This document shows positions 54,108 to 62,482 of a DNA stretch of 64,000 bases, in pieces. How positions within the stretch are numbered: the stretch's first letter is position 1; each line of letters opens with the position of its first letter. The translations under genes were made by a program, and so were the position numbers. The notes beneath the pieces are model-generated. The model worked only from the letters and a program-made list of their open reading frames with translations, made no database searches and was not told the DNA's origin. The stretch lies in the NCBI RefSeq assembly GCF_040611135.1, contig NZ_JBEXNL010000005.1, positions 124,001-188,000 on the forward strand, given 5' to 3'. Source of the DNA: Tsukamurella sp040611135 (GTDB lineage Bacteria; Actinomycetota; Actinomycetes; Mycobacteriales; Mycobacteriaceae).

Positions 54108-54177
54108 CAGGTCAGCTTATGCTCGACATCGAATTCTCGCGCTGGACCTGCCGCTCGGCGTGCCGGAACCTATAGCC

Positions 54178-55074
54178 ATGCAGCTCACCGGCCTCCACGT
54201 CCCCCTCGTCACGCCGTTCGCGGCGGACGGCACCGTCGACCTCGTCTCGCTCGAGCGCCTTGCGCACGACACCCTCGCCGACGGGGCCGACGGCCTCGTC
54301 GCCCTCGGCACCACCGGCGAGCCCGCGACGCTCACCGGCCCCGAGCGGGCGTCCGTCGTCGACCTCATCGGCGGGGTCTGCGCGGAGCACGGCGCCGTCT
54401 TCACCGTGGGCGTGGGGACCAACGCCACGGCGGGCACCGCCGACCTGCTGCGCGGGGTCGACCGGCGCGCCGGCTTCGCGCTGGTCGTCGTGCCCTACTA
54501 CACCCGGCCGTCCGAGGCGGGTGTCGTCGAGCACTACCGGCGGATCGCGGGGGAGAGCCCCGTGCCCGTGATCGTCTACGACGTCCCGCAGCGCACCGGT
54601 CGATCGCTCTCGTCGGAGACGCTGCTGCGGCTCGCCGAGCTCGACGGGGTGGCCGGGTTCAAGCACGCCGTGGGCGGCGTCACGGAGACGACGGTGCGGC
54701 TGCTCGCCGAGATCGGAACGGGGCTGCCCGCCGGCGTGTCGGTGCTCGCGGGCGACGACCCGTTCGTGGGCGCGGTCCTCGCACTGGGCGGACACGGCGC
54801 GATCTCGGCCGGCGCGAATGTCGCGGCGGGGGAGTTCGCCGCACTGGTCGGCGCGTGGCGGGAGCGCCGGATCGAGGAGGCTCGCGTCCTCGGCGGCGCG
54901 CTCGCCGCGCTCGCGACCGCGCTGTTCGCCGAGCCGAACCCGACCGTCATCAAGGGAGTCCTCGCCGTGCAGGGCCGCATCGCGACGCCCGCCGTTCGGC
55001 TGCCCCTGCTGCCCGCGTCCGACGATGCCGTGGCCGCGGCGGCAGCCCTCGCCCGGGCCGCGGTGACCGCGTAG
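54178..55074 (+). CDS. Dihydrodipicolinate synthase (DapA)-family enzyme
   Basis: A 298-residue class I aldolase. Key residues are visible: GTTGEPATL near 43-51, the Tyr in VVPYYTRPSEAG near 105, and the Schiff-base Lys in GVAGFKHAVGG near 161. This is consistent with 4-hydroxy-tetrahydrodipicolinate synthase of lysine/diaminopimelate synthesis. Its pairing with a LysR regulator, away from other dap genes, leaves room for a paralogue acting on another keto acid. ATG 54178 is chosen because the family N-terminus begins there; GTG 54160 is in frame. Confidence 0.82.
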   Translation: MQLTGLHVPLVTPFAADGTVDLVSLERLAHDTLADGADGLVALGTTGEPATLTGPERASVVDLIGGVCAEHGAVFTVGVGTNATAGTADLLRGVDRRAGFALVVVPYYTRPSEAGVVEHYRRIAGESPVPVIVYDVPQRTGRSLSSETLLRLAELDGVAGFKHAVGGVTETTVRLLAEIGTGLPAGVSVLAGDDPFVGAVLALGGHGAISAGANVAAGEFAALVGAWRERRIEEARVLGGALAALATALFAEPNPTVIKGVLAVQGRIATPAVRLPLLPASDDAVAAAAALARAAVTA

Positions 55075-55084
55075 GCGACGCCGG

Positions 55085-56692
55085 TCAGCGGACCTGGCCC
55101 TCCCGGTTCGGGTTGCACTCCGGGTGGTAGAGCCGGCTGTCCAGGTGCACATCGCGCGCTCGGTCGCGGCCGAGGTTCCACTCGATCCACGACCCGTTCC
55201 GGGGGCCCTTCTGAACCGAACACTGTGCGACGTCGATCGGGAGCCGCGCGATCGCCGCGCGCGCGTCGGGGCCGAGGGTGGCGAGGTACGCGGTGTCGAC
55301 CTTGCCGGTGTCCTCGTACCGCTGGACGTTGTGCTCGGCGATCCAGGCCTCGGGATCCATCCAGCCGAGTCCGATCACCACGAGTGCGGCCGACGCCAGC
55401 GCCGCCCGCGGCAGTCGTCCGACGCGGCGCACGGCCACGCAGACCATCGTGAGCAGCAGGAGCAGCCCCATCCACAGCTCGAAGGCGTCGACGACCAGCC
55501 GCAGCGTCGTGAAGCCGTAGGCCTGCTGGTAGACGTGCATCCGGTACAGCGCCGACACGACGACGACGAGGGCGAGCGCGCACAACGCACCGAGAGCACC
55601 AGCGAGAGCGGCCAGGTCGGACCTCGACTCCCGCGGCGCGGCCCACCAGACGAACGCGACGGTCAGGAGCGCCAGCAGCGTCGCGACGGTGAGCTGGCCG
55701 AAGCCCTTGTGCACCGACTCGGCGTAGGTGACGCCCGCGGTGCGCTGCACGTAGTCGTGCCCGGCCCACATCGTGGTGGCCTGCGCGGCGACGAAACCCG
55801 CGAACATCGCGATCACCACGCCCAGCGGGGCGAGCCATTCGAACCGCCGGACGGTCCGCGACGGTCCGGCCGGGATACCGGGCGCGTGCACGGGGCGCGG
55901 GGGATTGACGGCCGTGTACAGCGTGCCCAGCGCCAGCGCGCCGATCGCCGCCGCGACCAGCACTCGGAGGACGACGGATCCGCCGTCGAAGGTCGGCATC
56001 AGGGCCTGCACCCAGGACCCGAACACCGCGTCGCCCGTGGCGAACAACGCCCCGAACACGAGCAGCGCCGCCACGCACAGCGCGGCGGTCCGCACCACCG
56101 GCCACCCGACGGGCAGGGACCGGACGGTCCCGGCGGTCCGCCGCGCCCACGGTGCCGCGCGCAGGAGCGACAGCGGCCACATCACCGCGGCCGTGAGCAG
56201 GTCGAGGACCGTTCTCCCCGCGGAGAGCGCGGAGAAGACCAGCGGCACGAGCACCAGCAACGCCAGCGCGGTCAGCCAGCCCGCGGCCCGCAGCACCATG
56301 AGCGAGACCAGCGCGGCGCCGAGCGCGGCGACCAGCCCGGTGTACGGCCGCGCCCGGTGCCGCGAGATCCCGAGCGGTACCAGGAGCAGGGCGGCCACCA
56401 CGATGAGGCCCGCGAGCGACACCGCGTAGTGGTAGGGCAGGATCACCGCCGCCACGACCCCGATCACGGCCGCCGCTGCCAACAGCGCGGGCCGCGGCGC
56501 GAGGTCCTTCTCCGGCCAGAACCCGCCGAACATGAAATCGGTGCCGGAGGGCGGCGCGACGGGCGGTCCGTACAGCCGGGGCGGTTCGCCGGGCCGGAGC
56601 GGCGGGATCGGCGCCTGCAGCGGCCGTTCGACGGGTGTGCGCGACGGTGACCAGGGGCCGGACGGGCCGGCCGGGGACGGGGGAAGTGTCAT
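55085..56692 (-). CDS. DUF4153/DUF4173-type polytopic membrane protein
   Basis: A 535-residue protein with a Pro-rich cytoplasmic N-terminus (about 1-55) and about twelve membrane segments, then a C-terminal extracytoplasmic domain (about 430-535) ending in HPECNPNREGQVR. The family motif TYAESVHKGFGQL is near residue 320. AAGGAGG lies just before ATG 56692. The family is common in actinobacteria but has no known function. It is convergent with the dapA-like gene, ten bases apart. Confidence 0.75.
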   Translation of the reverse strand: MTLPPSPAGPSGPWSPSRTPVERPLQAPIPPLRPGEPPRLYGPPVAPPSGTDFMFGGFWPEKDLAPRPALLAAAAVIGVVAAVILPYHYAVSLAGLIVVAALLLVPLGISRHRARPYTGLVAALGAALVSLMVLRAAGWLTALALLVLVPLVFSALSAGRTVLDLLTAAVMWPLSLLRAAPWARRTAGTVRSLPVGWPVVRTAALCVAALLVFGALFATGDAVFGSWVQALMPTFDGGSVVLRVLVAAAIGALALGTLYTAVNPPRPVHAPGIPAGPSRTVRRFEWLAPLGVVIAMFAGFVAAQATTMWAGHDYVQRTAGVTYAESVHKGFGQLTVATLLALLTVAFVWWAAPRESRSDLAALAGALGALCALALVVVVSALYRMHVYQQAYGFTTLRLVVDAFELWMGLLLLLTMVCVAVRRVGRLPRAALASAALVVIGLGWMDPEAWIAEHNVQRYEDTGKVDTAYLATLGPDARAAIARLPIDVAQCSVQKGPRNGSWIEWNLGRDRARDVHLDSRLYHPECNPNREGQVR

Positions 56693-56789
56693 CGCTCCTC
56701 CTTCGACGATGCGCATCGCACGGTATGCACGGCGGTGCGCGGAACACTTTCAAATAGCGTACGTGGCGGCCGCGCATAGACTCTGGAGC

Positions 56790-57449
56790 ATGACCGTGAT
56801 CCTGCTCCGCCACGGCCGCTCGACCGCGAACACCTCCGGCGTGCTCGCGGGGCGCGGCGAGGGCGTGGCGCTGGACGAGACGGGCCGCTCGCAGGCCGCC
56901 GATCTCGTCGGCCGCCTCGCCGATGTCGACATCGTGGCCGCCGTCCGCTCGCCGCTCCTGCGCTGCGAGCAGACCCTCGCGCCGCTCGCCGCTGCGCACG
57001 GCGTCACGCCGGAGGTGGACGAGCGGCTCATCGAGGTCGATTACGGCGCCTGGACGGGCCGCGCCATCAAGGACCTGCTGCAGGAGCCCCTGTGGAAGAC
57101 GGTCCAGGAGCAGCCCTCGGCCGCAGTCTTCCCGGACGGTGAGGGCCTCGCCGACGTCCAGGCGCGCGCCGTCGCGGCGGTGCGCGAGGCGGACCGTCGG
57201 TACACCGAGCAGTACGGACCGGGCGCGGTGTGGGTGGCGTGCAGCCACGGCGACGTCATCAAGGCGGTCATCGCCGACGCGCTCGGCACGCACCTCGACC
57301 AGTTCCAGCGCATCTTCGTCGCACCGGCCTCGGTGTCGATCGTGACCTACGGCCCGAACCGCCCGCTGGTGCAGTGCGTGAACTCGTCCGGTAGCGTCGC
57401 GCTGCCGAAACGTCCAGCTGAGGAGGCAACCGTGGGAGGCGAGGCATGA
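56790..57449 (+). CDS. Histidine phosphatase family protein (Rv2135c-like)
   Basis: A 219-residue phosphoglycerate-mutase-fold phosphatase, TIGR03848-type. The catalytic RHG motif is LLRHGRSTANTSG near 5-17 and the second His is in VACSHGDVIKAV near 149-160. ATG 56790 has CTGGAG upstream and a TAGACT box. The stop overlaps the DUF3090 gene by ATGA, giving the conserved trio phosphatase - DUF3090 - TIGR03843 seen across mycothiol-producing actinobacteria. Confidence 0.88.
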   Translation: MTVILLRHGRSTANTSGVLAGRGEGVALDETGRSQAADLVGRLADVDIVAAVRSPLLRCEQTLAPLAAAHGVTPEVDERLIEVDYGAWTGRAIKDLLQEPLWKTVQEQPSAAVFPDGEGLADVQARAVAAVREADRRYTEQYGPGAVWVACSHGDVIKAVIADALGTHLDQFQRIFVAPASVSIVTYGPNRPLVQCVNSSGSVALPKRPAEEATVGGEA

Positions 57450-58033
57450 GTCGCTCCGTCCACGTTTTCCGGACGCCCGACCGGTTCATCGCGGGCACCG
57501 TCGGGCAGCCCGGCGACCGGGCGTTCTACCTACAGGCCGTGCACGACGCGCGGATCGTCTCGGTACTGCTCGAGAAGCAGCAGGTCGAGGTCCTCGCCGA
57601 ACGCATCGCCGCCCTGCTCGACGAGGTCTCGCGCCGATTCGGCATGGAGATGCCGCCGGCGGGCACGCCCGTCACGGACCTGCAGCCGCTCGTGATGCCC
57701 GTCGACCCGGAGTTCCGGGTCGGCACGATGGGGCTGGGCTGGGATTCCGAGGAGCGGGCGGTCGTGATCGAGCTGCTGGCGATCACCGAGCAGGAGCTCG
57801 ACGAGTCCGTGGTGCTCGCGGACGACGCCGAGGAGGGCCCGGACGCGGTCCGGGTGTTCCTCACCCCGGTCGCCGCGCGGGAGTTCGCGAACCGCTCGGA
57901 GAAGGTGCTCGGGGCGGGGCGACCGGCGTGCCCGCTGTGCGGCGAGCCGCTGGACGCCGACGGCCACATGTGCGTGCGCCTCAACGGTTATCGGCGCGGC
58001 GCGGCGTTCGGCACCGACGACGAGGACCGGTAG
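57446..58033 (+). CDS. DUF3090 family protein (Rv2134c-like)
   Basis: A 195-residue TIGR03847-type protein beginning HVFRTPDRFIAGTVG and ending with a zinc-ribbon-like segment, CPLCGEPLDADGHMC near 174-188. ATG 57446 overlaps the phosphatase stop. The next gene follows immediately after its TAG. Always linked to the phosphatase and the kinase-fold protein, it probably works with them; the pathway is unknown. Confidence 0.88.
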   Translation: MSRSVHVFRTPDRFIAGTVGQPGDRAFYLQAVHDARIVSVLLEKQQVEVLAERIAALLDEVSRRFGMEMPPAGTPVTDLQPLVMPVDPEFRVGTMGLGWDSEERAVVIELLAITEQELDESVVLADDAEEGPDAVRVFLTPVAAREFANRSEKVLGAGRPACPLCGEPLDADGHMCVRLNGYRRGAAFGTDDEDR

Positions 58034-58819
58034 GTGGATCGCACGGTGGACCTCGAGGCCGCCGAGCTGACGATCCTGGGCCGCATCACCAGCGCGTCCA
58101 ACGCAACCCTGCTGTGCGAGCTCGGCGACACCGGCGAGCGCGCGGTCTACAAGCCCGTCCGCGGCGAGGTGCCCCTGTGGGACTTCCCCGACGGCACGCT
58201 GGCCGGCCGCGAGGTCGCGTCGTACCGCGTGTCCGAGGCCCTGGGGTGGGGACTCATCCCCGAGACCGTCCTACGCGACGGCCCGCTCGGCCCGGGGATG
58301 GTGCAGCGCTGGGTCGACGAGCCCGACGCGGAGGACGGAGCGCCCGACCTGGTGGATCTGTTCCCGCTGGACGGCGTGCCCGACGGCTACCTGAAGGTGT
58401 TCACGGGCTACGCCGAGGATGCGGACGCGCCGGACGGTATCGCGGAGGTGGCGCTGGCCCACGCCGACGATCCGCGCCTGCGCCGGCTCGCCGTCCTGGA
58501 CGTGATCATCAACAACGCCGACCGCAAGGGCGGCCACATCCTGCTGAGTCCGGACGGCCGGGTGCAGGGCATCGACCACGGCATCTGCCTGCACAGCGCC
58601 CCTAAGTTGCGCACCGTCCTGTGGGGCTGGGCCGGGCGACTCGTGCCCGACGAGCTGCTCGCCGACCTGGAGGCGCTGCGCGCCGCGCCGCCCGACCTCG
58701 CCGGCCTCATCACCGAGGAGGAGCGGGAGGCCCTCATCGAGCGCGCTGCCGAGCTGATCGACCTGGGCGCCATGCCCCTGCCGACGCCCAGCCGGCCGAT
58801 TCCCTGGCCGCCCTTCTGA
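58034..58819 (+). CDS. SCO1664/TIGR03843-type protein with PI3/4-kinase-like fold
   Basis: A 261-residue protein. A phosphate-binding region with Lys is in AVYKPVRGEVPLWDFP near 38-53, and the kinase-like catalytic and metal segments are DVIINNADRKGGHIL near 156-170 and GIDHGICLH near 180. This matches the TIGR03843 group of HipA/PI4K-like folds. GTG 58034 abuts the DUF3090 stop. Likely a small-molecule or protein kinase acting with the two upstream proteins; substrate unknown. Position resembles Rv2133c. Confidence 0.85.
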   Translation: MDRTVDLEAAELTILGRITSASNATLLCELGDTGERAVYKPVRGEVPLWDFPDGTLAGREVASYRVSEALGWGLIPETVLRDGPLGPGMVQRWVDEPDAEDGAPDLVDLFPLDGVPDGYLKVFTGYAEDADAPDGIAEVALAHADDPRLRRLAVLDVIINNADRKGGHILLSPDGRVQGIDHGICLHSAPKLRTVLWGWAGRLVPDELLADLEALRAAPPDLAGLITEEEREALIERAAELIDLGAMPLPTPSRPIPWPPF

Positions 58820-58823
58820 CGGT

Positions 58824-59009
58824 TCAGCGTCCGGGCCTGCGCCACCAGCGCCGACGGTGCGCCGCCTCCGCGTGTCCGGCATGGGCGTCACGCTTGTGCC
58901 GGCACACCGCGCCCGCGGCCGCGACCTCGTCGGGATCGAACCCGTCGGGCACGGGCCCACCGTCGACCAGGGCCCGGACCAGGGCCTCCTGACGTTCCCG
59001 CAGGCTCAT
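58824..59009 (-). CDS. Small partner protein of the MNIO operon
   Basis: A 61-residue protein starting at ATG 59009, overlapping the MNIO stop by ATGA. It opens with LRERQEALVRALVDGGPVPDGFD, which resembles the first helices of DUF2063/HvfC-type partner proteins of MNIO enzymes, then one CRHKRDAHAGHAEAAHRR stretch rich in His and Arg and a basic C-terminus WWRRPGR. It may present the substrate to, or position it on, the MNIO enzyme. The similarity is short, so the role is tentative. Confidence 0.6.
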   Translation of the reverse strand: MSLRERQEALVRALVDGGPVPDGFDPDEVAAAGAVCRHKRDAHAGHAEAAHRRRWWRRPGR

Positions 59010-59872
59010 GACCACGCCTTCCTCGCGTCGTCGGTGATCGGCGCGCACCCCGCCGCGGAGGCGATGGCGTCGAGCTCGTCGAAGAGCTCCGTCGCAGGCG
59101 GGTAGCGGCCGTCCCGCTCGAGCATGAACGGGACGTCCGCACGCTCCCGCAGCGCCGTGACCAGCTCCAGCACGCCGGCGTTCACCGGGTCGGTGTGCGT
59201 GTCGTGATACCGGCCGCCGCCCTCCGATCCGCCCGCGACGTGGCCGTACGCGATCCGGTCGACGGGCAGTCGTGCCAACTCCTCTCGGGGGTCCAGCCCG
59301 CGGTTGCGGGCGTTCGCGTAGACGTTCGCGACGTCGAGGACCAGAAGGGCGCCGGTCCGCTCCAGCAGCTCCGCGAGGAACTGCCCCTCGGAGTACTCGT
59401 CCTCGGGCCAGCGCAGGAACGCCGCGATGTTCTCCACCGCCAGCGGCACCGGCAGCGCGTCCTGCATGCGGGTGATGTTGCGCACCAGTACGTCCAGCGC
59501 CTCGCGGGTGCGCGGTACCGGCAGTAGGTGCCCCGCCTCGATGCCGCCCGCGCGGACGAAGGCGATGTGCTCGCTGACGAGCGGAGCACGGAAGGCCTCC
59601 GCGCAGGCGGCCAGCCGGTGCACCCGGTCGGGCTCGAGTTCGTCGACCCCGCCGAGCGAGAGGGCCACGCCATGGGGCACGAGCGGGACGCCGCGGTCGC
59701 GCAGGTCGACGAGGAGCGGATCGGGGACGGCACGCCTGCGCCGGATCGGCACCGATTCGGCGATCACCTCGCAGAACCCGGGCCGCAGGTCCGCGATGAC
59801 GCCGGCGATCTCGCGGCGCCACCCCAGTCCGAGGTCGCCGAGGGCGGAAACGGTGCGCGTCACGGTGCTCAT
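59006..59872 (-). CDS. MNIO (DUF692) multinuclear non-heme iron oxidative enzyme
   Basis: A 288-residue TIM-barrel enzyme of the DUF692/MNIO family, which includes MbnB, TglH and the bufferin-modifying BufB and which oxidatively modify cysteines or other residues of peptides. Likely iron ligands are seen in PHGVALSLGG near 66, SEHIAFV near 100, VENIAAFLRW near 144, LDVANVYANARNRG near 178, AYGHVAGGS near 208 and YHDTHTDP near 223. ATG 59872 overlaps the TIGR04222 gene stop by ATGA. Its probable substrate is the Cys-Gly repeat tail encoded immediately upstream. Confidence 0.88.
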   Translation of the reverse strand: MSTVTRTVSALGDLGLGWRREIAGVIADLRPGFCEVIAESVPIRRRRAVPDPLLVDLRDRGVPLVPHGVALSLGGVDELEPDRVHRLAACAEAFRAPLVSEHIAFVRAGGIEAGHLLPVPRTREALDVLVRNITRMQDALPVPLAVENIAAFLRWPEDEYSEGQFLAELLERTGALLVLDVANVYANARNRGLDPREELARLPVDRIAYGHVAGGSEGGGRYHDTHTDPVNAGVLELVTALRERADVPFMLERDGRYPPATELFDELDAIASAAGCAPITDDARKAWS

Positions 59873-60813
59873 CCTCCGCACCCACCGCAGCCGCCACAAC
59901 CCCCGCACCCGCCGCAGCCTCCTCCGCCACCGTCCCCGCCGCAGGACGCGCCCCCACACGACCCGCCACCGTCGCCAGAGGCCTCCGCACTCCCGGCCAG
60001 CTCGACCGAACCCGCGAACGCATCGTCGAGCTGCCAGACCGCGGCGGTGCCGAACAACGCCACGGAGAGCCCCACCGCCGCCGCGCCGTAGGTCGCGAAC
60101 GACGGCCGGCGCGACGGCGCGAGGTAGTCGAATCGCTTCCGCTCGTCGGCGACGAGTCGATTCCCCGCACGCGACTCGGGGGAGACGCTCCACAGTCGCG
60201 GCAGGACGAACATCCCGAGGATCATGGCGGGGACGACGATGCCGGGCACCCGCAGGGCGTCCTCGACGTTCCTGGAGGCGGTCGCCCGGTACACGAGGAA
60301 CGGGGCTGCGGCCACCACGGCGGTGACGGGCGCGGCTCCGACCCGCATGCGCCACCGGACCTCACCGTTGCGCCACAGCCCGCGCGCGGCGAGCGAGCTC
60401 TCCAGGGCCGCACGCTCCTCGCCGGTATCGGCCGCCAGCTCGTTCGCGGTACGGGCGGGTTCGGCCGCCAACCGGGCGAGAACGGCCCGGGTGAACGGGT
60501 CGGCGAGCGGGCCCAGTGGTCGCGCCGGGTCCGCTCGGCCGTCCGCGGTCACGTGCCCACCGGCCCGCAGCATGCCCAGGGCCGCGACCACGGGTGCCCG
60601 CGCGTCGCGCAGGCGCGCCAGCTCGGGCGTGGTCAGGGGCGGGCCGTCGACCGGCCGGGCGTCCGCGAGCCGTCGCCAGATCACGGCGAGCACGACCCCG
60701 CCGACCAGGAGCAGCTGGTACCACCGCAGTTCCGCGGGGAGGAGCACGTCGGTGACATCGCACAGGGTCGCGCCGTTGTCATCGGTGAATCGGATCGGGC
60801 AGTCTCCGTGCAT
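59869..60813 (-). CDS. TIGR04222-domain membrane protein with Cys-Gly repeat tail
   Basis: A 314-residue protein. It begins MHGDCPIRFTDDNGATLC with two Cys, has a membrane segment near 30-45, a cytoplasmic TIGR04222 domain (about 50-170), two further membrane segments (about 170-215), a segment near 255-275, and a low-complexity tail (about 285-314) in which Cys alternates with Gly-Gly: seven Cys in the last 30 residues, mostly CGG units. ATG 60813 is chosen for AGGAGG eight bases upstream; GTG 60822 overlaps that site. The coupled MNIO gene suggests the tail is modified after translation. Confidence 0.85.
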   Translation of the reverse strand: MHGDCPIRFTDDNGATLCDVTDVLLPAELRWYQLLLVGGVVLAVIWRRLADARPVDGPPLTTPELARLRDARAPVVAALGMLRAGGHVTADGRADPARPLGPLADPFTRAVLARLAAEPARTANELAADTGEERAALESSLAARGLWRNGEVRWRMRVGAAPVTAVVAAAPFLVYRATASRNVEDALRVPGIVVPAMILGMFVLPRLWSVSPESRAGNRLVADERKRFDYLAPSRRPSFATYGAAAVGLSVALFGTAAVWQLDDAFAGSVELAGSAEASGDGGGSCGGASCGGDGGGGGCGGCGGCGGCGGCGG

Positions 60814-60845
60814 GGCGAACACCTCCTGGTGCGGATGGCTGACAT

Positions 60846-60869
60846 CACGCCCTCGCTACCGAGGGCGTG
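60846..60869 (-). promoter_or_regulatory. Perfect hairpin in the leader of the TIGR04222-MNIO operon
   Basis: CACGCCCTCG and CGAGGGCGTG form a 10-bp stem with a CTAC loop, read on the minus strand between the small upstream ORF (ending at 60904) and the ribosome site of the membrane-protein gene. It has no U-tract. Position suits an attenuator or an RNA-stability element. Confidence 0.5.
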
Positions 60870-60903
60870 TTCGACGAACGTGGCTCGAGAGGAGCGGCAG
60901 GTC

Positions 60904-60969
60904 TCAGGCCCGCCGGGCACGGACAGTGGACACCGATTCGGGTCCTCGCTCAAAACGGCTGGGGGACAT
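60904..60969 (-). CDS. Putative 21-residue upstream ORF (leader peptide)
   Basis: ATG 60969 has CGGAGG eight bases upstream, spaced as for the membrane-protein gene, and opens a frame MSPSRFERGPESVSTVRA ending RRA-stop. The frame is rich in Arg and Ser and contains no Cys. It lies 90 bases upstream of the TIGR04222 gene in the same direction with a perfect hairpin in between, so it could be a regulatory leader ORF. Such a short frame may also be chance. Confidence 0.35.
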   Translation of the reverse strand: MSPSRFERGPESVSTVRARRA

Positions 60970-61209
60970 CGTGTTCACCTCCGAGGGCGCAGGGTCGGCC
61001 AGGTCCGGTAAGCATGGCCCGCGGACTCGTCGATGACCAGCGTTCGGAGGCAAGAGTTTGCTGAGAGTTCCTGCGGCACAGCGTTCGTGCTGCTCCGGAG
61101 CGGTGCAGGGAGGCATTCGGACGGGTCGCGCGGAGTGTTGTTCGGCGCGCCGGGCCCGATGTTTCCGGCCCGAAATCCACGTCGACGCACCGGCGCATAG
61201 GGTGGGGGC

Positions 61210-62454
61210 ATGCGTTCCTGGCCGACCCCCACCGTTCCCAGCGTGCCCGGACCGTCGGTCCCGCTGCGTCTGCACGACACCTCCGACGCGGCGGTGCGCC
61301 CGGTCAACCCCGGCGCGGTGGCGGGGATGTACGTGTGCGGAATCACGCCCTACGACGCCACCCACCTGGGGCACGCCGCCACATACCTCGCGTTCGACCT
61401 GGTCAACCGGGTGTTACGGGACAACGGCCACGAGGTGCACTACGTGCAGAACATCACCGACGTGGACGACCCGCTGTTCGAGCGGGCGGAGCGCGACGGC
61501 ATCGACTGGCGCGATCTGGGCGCCCGCGAGATCGACCTGTTCCGGGAGGACATGGAGGCCCTGCGGGTGATCCCGCCGCGCGACTACATCGGCGCGGTGG
61601 AGTCGGTCGGCGAGGTCGTGGAGTACGTCGGGAAACTCCTGGACAACGGGTCCGCATACGTCGTGGACGACCCCGACTTCCCGGACGTGTACTACCGCTC
61701 CGGCGCCACCGAGCAGTTCGGCTACGAGTCCGGCTACGACCGCGCCACGATGGAGAAGTACTTCGCCGAACGCGGCGGCGATCCCGACCGTCCGGGCAAG
61801 CAGGAGCGCATCGACCCGATCCTGTGGCGCGCGGAGCGGCCCGGCGAGCCGTCGTGGCCCTCGCCGCAGGGGCCCGGCCGGCCCGGCTGGCACATCGAGT
61901 GCGCCGCGATCGCGGCGAACCGCCTCGGCGCGAACTTCGACATCCAGGGCGGCGGCAGTGACCTGATCTTCCCGCACCACGAGTACTCGGCCGCGCATGT
62001 CGAGGCCGCCACGGGCGAGCGTCGCTTCGCCCGGCACTACGTGCACGCAGCGATGATCGGGCTGGACGGCGAGAAGATGTCCAAGAGCCGCGGGAATCTC
62101 GTCTTCGTCTCGAAGCTGCGGCGTGCGGGCGTCGACCCCGCCGCGATCCGGCTCGGCCTGTTCGAGGGGCACTACCGCCAGGACCGGCCGTGGTCCGACG
62201 CGGTGCTCCAGCGGGCGCAGGCGCGCCTGGACCTGTGGCGCCGGGCCTTCGCGGCACCGTCGGGCCCCGACGGTGCCGAGCTGATCGCCCGGGTCCGCCG
62301 GTACCTGGCGGACGACCTCGACACCCCGCACGCGCTCACCGCCATCGATGCGTGGGCCGAGAAGGCCCTCTCGACGGGTGGTCCGGACGCGGGCGCTCCG
62401 GCCGCCGTGGGCGCCGCCGTCGACGCGCTGCTCGGCGTACCTGCCACCGCCTGA
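61210..62454 (+). CDS. mshC: Mycothiol ligase (cysteine:GlcN-Ins ligase) MshC
   Basis: A 414-residue enzyme that joins cysteine to 1-D-myo-inosityl-2-amino-2-deoxyglucoside in mycothiol synthesis. It is related to cysteinyl-tRNA synthetase: zinc Cys in MYVCGITPYD near 43, HIGH-type ATHLGHAA near 50-57, WHIECAA near 229 and KMSKSRG near 289. The short C-terminus without an anticodon-binding domain distinguishes it from CysS. ATG 61210 is six bases after a TAGGGT box. Mycothiol production by this organism follows. Confidence 0.95.
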   Translation: MRSWPTPTVPSVPGPSVPLRLHDTSDAAVRPVNPGAVAGMYVCGITPYDATHLGHAATYLAFDLVNRVLRDNGHEVHYVQNITDVDDPLFERAERDGIDWRDLGAREIDLFREDMEALRVIPPRDYIGAVESVGEVVEYVGKLLDNGSAYVVDDPDFPDVYYRSGATEQFGYESGYDRATMEKYFAERGGDPDRPGKQERIDPILWRAERPGEPSWPSPQGPGRPGWHIECAAIAANRLGANFDIQGGGSDLIFPHHEYSAAHVEAATGERRFARHYVHAAMIGLDGEKMSKSRGNLVFVSKLRRAGVDPAAIRLGLFEGHYRQDRPWSDAVLQRAQARLDLWRRAFAAPSGPDGAELIARVRRYLADDLDTPHALTAIDAWAEKALSTGGPDAGAPAAVGAAVDALLGVPATA

Positions 62455-62467
62455 CGCCCCGACACGC

Positions 62468-62482
62468 TATATTTCGCCTGTG
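62468..62482 (+). promoter_or_regulatory. Leaderless promoter of the small gene at 62480
   Basis: TATATT at 62468-62473 is a near-ideal -10 box and the GTG start is six bases later, placing the transcription start at the start codon. No ribosome site is present. Confidence 0.6.

Noticed and set aside
54160..54177. GTG 54160 as start of the dapA-like gene
   Set aside because: Adds six residues not seen in the family and lacks a ribosome site; ATG 54178 preferred.
59880..59990. Simple sequence repeat as a non-coding element
   Set aside because: The CCGCC/GCAGCC repeats encode the Cys-Gly tail of the TIGR04222 protein in frame.
60681..60953. 90-codon minus-strand frame in the leader of the TIGR04222 operon
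   Set aside because: Runs out of frame into the membrane-protein gene and has no ribosome site; the 21-codon frame has better signals.
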